Assembly (NCBI GenBank): GCA_001466705.2 | Contig: LATX02000189.1 | Coordinates: forward strand, 744,001 to 808,000 | DNA length: 64,000 nt | Direction of reading: 5' to 3' | Origin: Moniliophthora roreri | Lineage: Eukaryota > Basidiomycota > Agaricomycetes > Agaricales > Marasmiaceae | In this document: positions 10,878 to 19,882 of the stretch, one piece after another | Layout: the number at the start of each line of letters is the position of its first letter | How positions within the stretch are numbered: the first letter of the stretch is position 1 | Notes under the pieces: model-generated | The model's database searches: none | What the model was told of the DNA's origin: nothing | What the model saw: the letters and a program-made list of their open reading frames with translations, nothing else | Program-made: the position numbers and the translations under genes

Positions 10878-11369
10878 AGCTCATTGCTCGGTAATTATTC
10901 CTCTGCACGTCACAGAATACACGTACCGGCAGCTATGGCGTTGCTCCACACATCCTGGCTAGACGATAAGCTACCATTAGAACCCCACGCCAGCTCAGAA
11001 TCTCTGAGATAAGGAGAGAGAATTCCCCCCAAGCAGACTCAAATCGCTGCGGGCACTCGCTTACTTGGAGAATGAAGACCCGCATGGTGATTCCTTTGAT
11101 ACACTTTGACAATGACAAACCTGCGGCTCTGAGCTTCCGACATGGGGATGGACATTGAATATTGAATATTAGATTATCAGTAAGATGGGTATGTGCCAGC
11201 CAGAGGTGTCTAAGCGTACTTATGTATAAATACACGTCATGTAGGGGATACTTGTTACAATCTATATCGTATGTGGAAGATCACCAATCAGTAACTGTTA
11301 AATATCCGAGTTCAGATGAAGCATTCGCCTATGCGTGGCCACCGATCCACCGTCCAGTCCTCACCCTTC
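10878..11369. other. Gene-free spacer downstream of GT15 copy B
   Basis: About 490 bp between the inverted-repeat element and the stop codon of copy B. Short open frames on both strands have no recognisable domain and no convincing splice pattern. GAATATTGAATATTAG near 11157-11172 is a short direct repeat. I see nothing else. Confidence 0.4.
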
Positions 11370-13346
11370 TCACGAGAACAACTTTTCGTATCTTCTCAAA
11401 CACGAATTTATGTGGTAATCTGCGTGTGTTTTAGTACTGGTGTCAAGTTTGAAACGATAACGAGAAATTTACCAAAGGTATCGTTGGGATCACACGAACA
11501 CTTGCCATTTTCCCACTGGTCGCCTGATGGACAATGCTGGAGGGATTCGTGTCTGTATCCGATGTCACGGAAAAAGTGGATCTGGTCTCTTCGTGCAAAT
11601 AAGGCAGCGGCCATTGAGTGTACGGGTGCATCTCCCCATCGCTATGAGACCAATTTAGCGCAGCAAGTGCAAAATTAGACGGGGGGGCTGACCTCATAGT
11701 AGAATCCGCCTTTGGACTCTAGATAGTCAAAGAACGCCTGATATGCTTCCCCCCTCCAAAAGTCCATATCCGCAATTTCAAAGTTACTCCAGACTAATTC
11801 GGCTCGATGAGAAGACCATCACGAGAGCGACAGCGGGAACGACTTACAGTGACTAGATCATATGGGTCAGAGATCAAGAAGACGCCGCAATAAAGATTTG
11901 CCACACACCATAAATTGTAGTTCTGGCCGTTATCTGTCAAGAAGCCCAAAGCGTTATGGGGTTCAACATATTGAGGATGTTCCTTAATGAAATCCTGGAC
12001 GGTTTTCCAGAGGGTAGGGATTGTTGGTTCCCACTCGTACAGCCTAACATATACGGGAGATCAAAATGTGGTGCAACGGGGGTGAGTATCGACCACTAAC
12101 GCGATTGTGAAACCTGCGAGGCACTTTGATTAGCACAGGAATAATCTACGGACTGCGGACGGAATCTACTCACTGTATATCTTGTCATGTTCTTCCATGT
12201 AAAGGAATGGATCATAATTGACATCGCAGAAGAACTTGATATCGGGTCTATAATTAAAGATAGGTTATTTTCGGAATGAATAGATGGACAGAAAAGGCTA
12301 TACGCACTCGACTCTGATGGACATGATATAATGAAGTGCGGTGAGCGCACGAGTTCACACGGAAAAGTAGACGCGACAATTACCGCCAATAGTACCGGTA
12401 CGGCTGTAGCAAAGGGTGTTTGAAGAAGAACTGGCAAGGGTCATCAGTTGTTGCATTTCCACGCGAAAGTGGAGTTGAACGTACCCCGGAATTAAAGCGA
12501 CACATGTTACGATATCTAAAGGTCTCGAATCAGTTGCTCCTCCGAAAGCTGTGAATACTGCTAGCCACGTACGGAACGCTCCCTGACGTGTCAAATATGC
12601 TTAGCTGCCTACGAAAGGACATGGAAACAAGTGTTTGAGCTCACCTCCGTAGATAATACCTTGCGCCATCATCTTTTCGCGACCCGCCTTGGCACGGTTT
12701 TCATCTATCCAATCGGGTTGAAACCAGTGGTCCTTGGGTATCAAACCAAATGATATGGGAGCCCTGGTAATGACGCTAATGCGTCTACAGAGAAAGAGAT
12801 GTGTTGATGATCAATGAAACGGATGGCGAGGGGCGTACTTCTTAAAGTCCTCTGTAAAGGGTTCATCATTTAAGAGGACCCATGGATAATTGTAATGCTT
12901 GTTGAATCGGTCTTCGACAGACTGCATACTGGACGCGACACCTGGGAGACACTGAGGTAAAGGGGGCGATCAGAGATGCACGTCGAACGTACCATTGACG
13001 TCTGTATTCCGGGCAAGAAGGACAAAGGTAGCATTCGCTCTGCGTTCTGTGGTGTTGACGTAGGTGTTGGGAGTATATGAATAGTCTGGCAACTCGTTTG
13101 ACTTTTCGCTGATATGCAAATGTCCACCAAGATTGCTGAAGCTGGATATGCGACCGTATTCTTCAAAGATGGAAGAAAGAATAAAGTGAAGGGATACCTG
13201 TTTAACACAGGAGGGGGAAGTTGAGACCACGAGAGCTGTCATGACAAAGTGAGACGTACGACAGCGACCAAGAGAGCAATGAGATAACGCCTCGTGGGCG
13301 TCATCTGAATGCTGGCCAGCTTGGGCAGCTTGATATTGACGGACAT
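11370..13346 (-). CDS. GT15 alpha-1,2-mannosyltransferase (KRE2/MNT1/KTR family), copy B
   Basis: A paralogue of copy A in the same orientation, with the same domain plan: a basic N-terminal tail (MSVNIKLPKLASIQ), a signal anchor TPTRRYLIALLVAVV, a stem, then the GT15 domain with FVLLARNTDVNG, FGLIPKDHW-like and IIYGG blocks, YYWRVEPDIKFFC, FFRDIGYRHESLQHCP and GKCSCD. The final exon reads DYHINSCLRRYEKLFS after an intron ending near 11415, so the stop is at 11370. As in copy A, the catalytic Glu lies in a motif assembled through a 6-nt exon (12308-12313). Protein identity to copy A looks moderate, so the duplication is not recent. The stem and tail differ most, which may mean a different acceptor glycan. 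Confidence 0.87.
12308..12313 (-). other. 6-nt microexon of GT15 copy B carrying the catalytic Glu codon
   Basis: On the minus strand: TATTGGCG before GTAATTG, then CATCAG, AGTCGA, GTGCGTA, then TTATAG before ACCCGAT. Splicing gives Trp-Arg-Val-Glu-Pro-Asp. The flanking introns are 70 nt (12314-12383) and 60 nt (12248-12307). The phase and length match copy A. Confidence 0.85.
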
Positions 13347-13780
13347 GGGTGGGTGGAGGGGGATGTCGAAAGCGGGAAGCGCAGTGAGATATATATCAAC
13401 AAGATTTTGAATTGCAAAGGTTTTGAATTGCACAGGGCTATCCTCATCTTAGTGGAGCTGACGTCGGATGTGTTACCAAAGGGCTATCGTCTCCATAACG
13501 ATCATGCGCCCACAGTGAGAACTTGGCTCATGGAGTTCATGTCTTTTTCCCAAATTCTTTCACCCCGAAAATACTGCGAACAAGTCAAGGACAAGTCATT
13601 CTTGTGCAACACCGCGCAGGAAAGGAAATCAATAACATCATAAAAAAATAAATAAATAAATAATTCTACAACCCCGGCCCGAACACGTTGCGCATATTTG
13701 TTCAGGCTATGGTCAGGCTCTGACGCAAAATCGACTTTTTTTGTTTCACGAGCAACTCAAAAGTTCACGACAGGTCCACG
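13347..13780. promoter_or_regulatory. Divergent promoter region, GT15 copy B / TOM40
   Basis: About 430 bp between outward-facing starts. GATATATATC at about 13387-13396 is a TATA-like stretch some 40 bp upstream of GT15 copy B. A run of (AAAT)n lies at about 13643-13662. An open frame at 13353-13643 has no recognisable domain and I do not treat it as a gene. Confidence 0.4.
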
Positions 13781-15116
13781 ATGGCATCGACTTCTGCCCC
13801 AAAGTCGGACGTTTTCGTCGACCCATACTCACTTCCGACTCCCCAGCCCGCCTCATCTTCATCTTCATCTTTTCCTTCCCTTCTCCCTCTTTCCACCGTC
13901 TTCAGTCGGTTCAACAAATGGCGCTCCGATCTCGGTCTTCCTAATCCTGGCTCGGTGGAAAATCTTCAAAAAGAGGTCAAAAGTACGGATCCCCTACTCC
14001 TTTCAACGGCCCATAAGCTTTCCTGACGCGTCATATCTGAAGCCGTTCACCTGAACAATTACGCCTTTGATGGAGGTCGTGCGGACATTACAAAAAGCAT
14101 GTCCATGAACCCACTCTTCCAAGTCACACATTCCTTTGCTTTGGGATCTCAAACAGCTCCTCCGTCGTACAACTTTGGTGCCATTTTTGCCAACGAAAAG
14201 GTCTGTTCGTTTCTCTCTTTTCCCTATTTCTCCCGGTTTCTCACGAACGCCAAAATCTCTCTAGATTTTCCTCCAAGGAGGCGTCGACCACGACGGAAAT
14301 GTTAACGCTCGTATGAACCACGGATGGACTCCCAATTTTGTATCCAAAATGCAGGCACAGGTGCGTTTTCGACACGTCACTATATTCCCTCATAATCAAC
14401 CTCCAACCTCCAACTTTGACAGATTTCACTTCAACCTGGCCATAACCTCCTCCAATTAGAACAGGACTACCAGGGTCAAGATTTCAACTTGAACGCTAAA
14501 GCCGTCAACCTCTGGCCTACCGACCTCACCGGAATCTTCGTTGGTAGCTATCTCCAATCCGTCACCAAAAATTTCGCCTTTGGTACCGAATGGCTCTTGC
14601 AACGCTCGACACCCGACACGTCGGAGCTTATTGCGACCTACCTCGCAAAATACACCAGTTCCGACAAATCATGGATTGCTACTGCCCAGCTCCAACCAGC
14701 TGGCGTTCTCCAGGCCACGTATTGGCAAAAGCTGAGCGAGAAGGTCGAGTTTGCAGCGGATCTTCAGCTCATGGCTTCACCTATGAGAAGAGATGCTATT
14801 GCGACGTTGGGTGCCAAATACGACCTACGTTTGTCAACATTTAGGGCCCAGCTTGACTCAACGGGTAAAGTTTCGGCTCTCCTCGAGCAACGGTTTACGC
14901 CAACCTTTGCTTTCCTCATGTCGGGAGAGATTGATCACTTCAAGGTATGAACAATCCCTGCTTTTTCTCTGACTACCAACTCATAGATTTTTCCCCCCCA
15001 AGAACTCCGCTAAAGTCGGTGTCGGTGTGATGATCGAAAGCTCCACGTTGACCCAGGAAGAGATGGAAGCACAGATGCAGGCAATGCAACAGCAACCACC
15101 TTCGCCACCTCTGTGA
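13781..15116 (+). CDS. TOM40: Mitochondrial import receptor pore TOM40
   Basis: The beta-barrel channel of the TOM complex in the mitochondrial outer membrane. A Pro/Ser-rich N-terminal segment is followed by NPGSVENLQKEVK, YAFDGGRADITKSMSMNP, FQVTHSFALGSQ, GVDHDGNVNARMNHGW, and alternating beta-strand sequence such as LIATYLAKYTSSDKSWIATAQ and AIATLGAKYDLRLSTFRAQ. It ends shortly after VGVGVMIESSTLTQEE, with a Met/Gln-rich tail. Introns near 13980-14040, 14201-14264, 14361-14422 and 14946-15003 join the exons in frame. Length (about 350 residues) is usual for fungal Tom40. TOM7 lies about 300 bp downstream on the other strand. Confidence 0.95.
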
Positions 15117-15417
15117 TGACTTATATATTATTTCCCTAATGTTAGATACACATAGTGATCTCGTAGTTGCAAGCAATAGTCACTCGCCACGTCCCAGCTC
15201 GTTGAAGAACTATTTTATGATGTGTGATATTGAGGGGAAGAAAAAAAAAAGTAGGACGAGTACGCGTGAACTTTCGGAGCAGAACCTAAGCACAAGAAGG
15301 CAAGAGTCCAACAGTAGCTTGTGTTTTAGTTTGTATTATTGGGCATGTAATGTGACTGATACAAATTGAATGAGCAGCGAGTATAATGACCATGCGTGGC
15401 CTTTTTCTATGGTGTAC
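15117..15417. other. Convergent 3' spacer, TOM40 / TOM7
   Basis: About 300 bp between two converging stop codons. It includes an A-rich run near 15239-15251. I see no gene. Confidence 0.5.
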
Positions 15418-15753
15418 TCAAGCAAGAGGACTAATGAGCCTGGTTTGCAATATCCACGGTCAGAATCCATTGACGAGCGACGAATGTATTCAAACGCACT
15501 TGATTAATGAAGGCTGAGGGTTACTTCTCGTGAAACCGACGTAGATAATGAATGGAATCCATCCATAGTGCATGACCGTCTTTCAAGTTGGACGAACCAG
15601 TCAATGACAAGAACCTAGGACGTGATATTTGCAGAAAGACATACACGAGCAACATCGACGACTTTTGCAATTCTCTCCTATTTTTGTGCATTAGTACTAG
15701 TTCCGATGAATGAGGGCAAGCAATACACCAACCTTTGTATCTTCCGAAGGCAT
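15418..15753 (-). CDS. TOM7: TOM complex small subunit TOM7 (four short exons)
   Basis: A 51-residue tail-anchored-like protein that controls assembly and dissociation of the TOM core. Exon 1 encodes MPSEDTK; exon 2 ERIAKVVDVAR; exon 3 TVMHYGWIPFIIYVGFTRSN followed by PQPSLI; exon 4 completes KLISPLA before TGA. The block HYGWIPFIIYVGF, the following NPQPS and the C-terminal LISPLA are the Tom7 signature. Introns start GTTGGT, GTATGT and GTGCGT and end in TAG, AAG and CAG. The longest coding exon is under 90 nt, so simple open-frame searches miss it. It is convergent with TOM40 and starts 94 bp from eIF3f, facing away. Confidence 0.93.
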
Positions 15754-15847
15754 AATGGTGGTGGTGGTGGTTGAAGCAAAGCAGTGAGTCGTGACGAGAC
15801 GGCGTGACCAGGCAAAAAAAAAAAAGTCGCTTCCTCTTGACCTAAAT
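15754..15847. promoter_or_regulatory. Short divergent promoter, TOM7 / eIF3f
   Basis: 94 bp between outward-facing starts. It contains a (GGT)n tract near 15757-15771 and a 12-nt A run at about 15815-15826, a poly(dA:dT) stretch of the kind that keeps promoters nucleosome-free. Confidence 0.5.
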
Positions 15848-16951
15848 ATGCCACTCAGCCCACCGTCCTCGGCTGTCCATGTCCAATCTAAAATACCTCT
15901 GGGTGCGCAGAATGGGCCGTAAGTACCTCTTCCAAATTATCTTTCTTCTTTCAATTTCGTTATTGATGTAGAATGCTTTACAGACGTACCCCGGCATCGA
16001 TTCACATCCATCCTGTCGCTCTCCTCTCCATCCTCGATCACTACCTTCGTCGTTCGCCCAATCAACCCCGTGTAATAGGCACCCTTCTAGGCCAAAGAAA
16101 TCCCGATACTGGCCTCGTTGAAGTTCACTCCTCGTATGCTGTTCTCCATTCAGAGACGCAAGATCAGGTCGCGGTAGATATGGAATATCATCGAGGAATG
16201 TATGAATTGTGTCAAAAGGTTAACCCCAAGGTACGCCTTTTTCTTTGTATATGTGGAGCGTGTTTATGCCCGATTCGCAAGCAGGATGTTATTGTAGGGT
16301 GGTACTCTACTGGCACCGAAGGCGAAGAAGCAAAACTCAACACTTACGATGCCTTGATCATGAACTTCTACTCGCAAGAATGCGCACCTAACCAGGCTGT
16401 ACACGTCAAACTATCCACTGGCCTCGAAGAAGGTAGCAGCTCAGGCGTTCAGGGCTTTGTGAGGTACATCTGTTCAGCCATATTCGCTTTAATAAACGCG
16501 TCTAATCTGATCAAATCCTCCTCCCAGCTCCCCAGTCGGAGTCCTGCCAAAACCCGAAAACTGCGTATTCCAGCCTATCCCCATCTCTCTCCAATTCTAT
16601 GAAACCGAACGCAGCGGTATCGACCTCCTTACTCCCAATTCCAACAACCAAACACCATCACCTACGACACCGTTCCCAGCCACTTCCCTTGATCACCTCG
16701 AATCCTCTTTGCAACACGTCCAAAACATGTTGGACCGCGTCTTGGCCTACGTTCGCTCCGTGTTGAGTGGCTCAGTCAAAGGGGACCCCGCTATCGGCAG
16801 GTATCTCATGGATACTCTCGGTATGGATCTGGACTTGGACGGCAAAGGTGGTTTCAATAGCCGACTACAGGATACATTGATGATGAGCTACTTGAGTAAC
16901 TTGGTGAGGAGTCAGGCGGAGGTTTCTGCAAGGTTGGCACTGGTTTCATAG
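15848..16951 (+). CDS. eIF3f: Translation initiation factor eIF3 subunit F
   Basis: A core subunit of the eIF3 complex, cytosolic. An MPN domain begins SIHIHPVALLSILDHYLRR and includes RVIGTLLGQR, VEVHSSYAVLH, VIVGWYSTG and TYDALIMNFYSQE; the JAMM zinc site is not intact. The C-terminal part (LDHLESSLQHVQNMLDRVL, then LMDTLGMDLDL and LMMSYLSNLVRSQAEVSARL) is the eIF3f helical tail. Four exons are joined by introns at about 15919-15971, 16231-16288 and 16463-16526. The first exon encodes a Pro/Ser-rich leader. Length is about 300 residues, usual for the family. It shares a 94-bp promoter with TOM7. Confidence 0.9.
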
Positions 16952-17049
16952 AGGCAGGGATAGCAAGACGATGATTAAAAAAAGTTAATGTACCTGTATC
17001 TGGGATGTACAGTACGTTTTGGTTGATGGATGAGACGCGCATACCTCAT

Positions 17050-17817
17050 CTAGCTGTTGAAAATTCGGGAATGTTGTAGATCATGTCTTGAAGCGATTAT
17101 TTCGCCCAGAGGCCATACATTGGCTGGTCCATCTGTTTCATCTTCTCTCGTGCCTGTACGCAGGTTGCGGCACCGTGCAACCTCGGCCTCAACAATAGGT
17201 TTAGCGACGTGTAATAAAATGTGCTGTGCGTTGTAAGGGCCGATGTTATTCAATCTCACAGAGGCTGAGAGGAGTGATCGAGCGTGAAGGAAGACATAGA
17301 GGTATTGTGAACGATCTGATTGCGATTAAGTTTCGACCCCATTGACTGAAACACACGTACCAAGTGTCAATCCTAATGCACCAGTCAGGATTCCCCAGCA
17401 TACTGGTAAATGACCTGGTGCCTGTTCCCTTCGAATCATCAGCTTGTAATCCGTCACCAAGTTTGCCATTCGCGTATCATCCGATGCAAAAGACTTGGAA
17501 TACAAGGTGAGGAGCGCGACCCCTTGAGATTGGGATGCACGACGAGTAACATGGTTGAGCGTCATTGCTTCATAGTGTAGATCGAGCTCGACAAGCCTTT
17601 GAAGAGCACTCTCATCAGAGATTGCTCGATGAGCATCAGATGCGAATGGTAATGCACTCCTCGCATAGCTAGCAATGCTATCCCTCAAAAAAGGTATTGT
17701 CCCCGTGTACCCATGAGCGAAATACGATTCCAAGCCTGACGAAGCGACGAATGAGCCTGTGGGTAAATTGCTGTCTGCGAGGAGCAAGAGGATGTATGTT
17801 TCCTCTTCTGGCGTCAT
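17050..17817 (-). CDS. ureF: Urease accessory protein UreF
   Basis: A helical chaperone that with UreD and UreG loads nickel into urease in the cytosol. Family features are LLLADSNLPTGSFVASSGLE at the N-terminus, then LDLHYEAMTLNHVTRRASQSQG and LPVCWGILTGALGLTL, and the C-terminal NNIGPYNAQHILLHV and a final amphipathic stretch. One intron near 17317-17360 (donor GTACGT) joins the two exons in frame. An in-frame Met lies 60 nt further upstream at 17877, but it would overlap the divergent ABC gene, so the Met at 17817 (MTPEEETY) is preferred. No urease, UreD or UreG gene lies in this window. Confidence 0.92.
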
Positions 17818-17863
17818 GATGATGGAGGTTCGAAGGACGAGTGTGAGCCACGCGGTCCCGAGC
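17818..17863. promoter_or_regulatory. Very short divergent gap, UreF / ABC ATPase
   Basis: Only 46 bp separate the preferred start codons, so the two 5' ends must share or overlap their control sequences. The alternative UreF Met would make the genes overlap by about 14 bp. Confidence 0.45.
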
Positions 17864-18765
17864 ATGTCAATGTCCATCCTTCAAGTCCACGAACTCACTT
17901 GCAAGACAGAACAGGGCCTAGACATTTTCTCGGGTGCAAAGCTCGAGGTCGGCGAAGGTATCTTAGTTTCTATGTTTCTACTCCTGACTGAATTACCCTA
18001 GGTGATGTCGTGATACTTCAGGGAAAGAGTGGATCTGGAAAGACAACACTGCTGAAATGCATAGCAGGTCTCAATGTATACTCTGGAATCATTCTTCTTC
18101 ATGGAAAGTGTGTCAAAATTTGGTCGTATTCATCCTAAATCTCACACAACCCTAGAACACCAAAGTCCTATGGTATGGGTTGGACCCTTCGCATGGTTCG
18201 CGTCTACTGGTCTGACTGGGCATTCAACAGGCATCCCTTCATATAGAGTCAAAGTTTCATACATTGCCCAAAGACCACCTATCCTTCCCGGTACACCTCG
18301 TGACTTTCTCAACACTGTTACAACCGGATTCAAGGCTCGCAAGAAGACACCCACGCGAAAATATTCTGAGATAGAAGAGATCGCCCAGTCATTTGGGATT
18401 GAACCTGAGCTTTGGGATCGCGAATGGTCGAATCTGAGCGGAGGTGAAACGCAGAGGATTGCTTTGGCCATAGGCGTAGGATTGGATAGTGCAGAGGTGC
18501 TCTTACTTGACGGTGCGTCGTATAGATACCTTCTTACTCCATCAGCATCACTAATATCACTATCGCTGCAGAACCAACATCTGCCCTGGATCCAGAATCA
18601 TCCCTACAGGTGGAACGATTCCTACTTGATGAGCTTCGGTCGGAGGAAAGCACGTTAAAGGCGATTGTCTGGATAACGCATTCAGAAGAGCAAGCACGTA
18701 GAGTTGGAACGAGATTCATACAGATTTCGGACAGTAAATTCCATGAAGAAGCTTCCGCAGTGTAG
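17864..18765 (+). CDS. Soluble single-domain ABC ATPase (FetA/STAR1-like)
   Basis: One complete ABC nucleotide-binding domain with no membrane segment: Walker A GKSGSGKTT, Q-loop VSYIAQRPP, signature LSGGETQRIALA, Walker B VLLLDEPTSALDPE and H-loop WITHSEEQ. About 240 residues. Bacterial FetA/YbbL and plant STAR1 are of this kind and pair with a separate membrane partner (UPF0014 family); the assignment to that branch is inference from size and form. Introns near 17956-18000, 18110-18156, 18172-18230 and 18512-18571 restore the frame; unspliced reading breaks Walker B after the first Asp. The start at 17864 is followed two codons later by a second Met. It is divergent from UreF. Confidence 0.85.
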
Positions 18766-19882
18766 AAAAAAATTTTAAAAAAAGCTTGACTTTCTGACCT
18801 AGAGTGATGGGGTGCTTTCGGAGTTTCACGCTGGAGCAGAGGATCGCCTGAGACGAATATAACTAGTTTTTCTATGACTCGTCGCTAGAATTGCGGTCAT
18901 CTAGGTGGTGCAAATCCTCTGACAAGGCCGCTGGGTATTGGCTCGTGTTTCGCTTTAACTACGGATTTTCTGTTGGAGACTTGGAGTTCGGTTGCGTATC
19001 GTGGTAAACGCTTTGGTAGGAAGCAACAGCCTATTCTCCGGAGTGTTCATAGGAAGAGGAAGAGCGAGTATAGTATCCGTCAAGTTGATTCTGTGGAAAG
19101 CGAATGGTGTCGCTCAAAATAGCATCAGCCCTGCCGTTTATGGTAGGATCACCTTTCTTCCTGACCCTGTCTTTACCACAGCATGTACTGTTTCTCTTTC
19201 TTGCCCGCTAGTCTATATCTGCCTCTACTCATATCAGCCCTCGGTATACCTCTCTCTCGTAACAGTGGCTGCGCTTTCATATGCCCTCCAGAAGACCGGG
19301 AAGCGAACCCATGGGATAATCGCACTGGGCAAGTTAATCTGAAGTCTAACTTCCAATGCTTGTGCGTATTCGTTGGCTCTCGTCTTCGTCGACTATATTC
19401 CAATAAGCGTTTCCTTGTAGCTATCAAACTGAACGAGCACGTTACGGATGCCGTTACTCTTCCCTGGACGGGTCGTACAAGGCGGGTTTAGATACGGCTC
19501 TGTGCCCTAGGAAGGCTGTCCAAGCTTGTCAGGACCAGAGAAAGGCGTAGTTTGTATCAAGGTGAGGGAACTGAAGAGGCATCTAACCGGAGTACTGATC
19601 GCGCATACATAAAGGCTGGCAATGACACAACTCCTCGACCTTTCCGCATGCTCTCCTTCTCCCACATATCTTTGTATTCAGGATGGACTACGACTCGGTA
19701 GTAACTTTACACACCTATTACATCTCTGAATAATCAATATATATCGTACATGGTACACCATGTAAACTGCCATTAAATGATGTTTAAATATATCTCAATG
19801 CGAGCAGCGAGGGCCATGCTATCGTACAAGAAATGCAAAAGCCGTCCGATCCGAAGCATGTACCAGTATATCGTCCGATCCA
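18766..19882. other. Gene-poor region, one unassigned open frame
   Basis: About 1.1 kb between the ABC ATPase and the CCCH protein. The plus frame 19183-19491 has a hydrophobic start (CFSFLPASLYLPLLISAL) followed by a polar part with a possible N-glycosylation site. I could not find an upstream exon that splices to it in phase, so it is not called as a gene. A second plus frame at 18992-19342 overlaps it in another phase. Nothing else is evident. Confidence 0.35.

Noticed and set aside
11162..11434. Plus-strand open frame next to GT15 copy B
   Set aside because: It is antisense to the last exon of copy B in its second half and has no domain in the first half.
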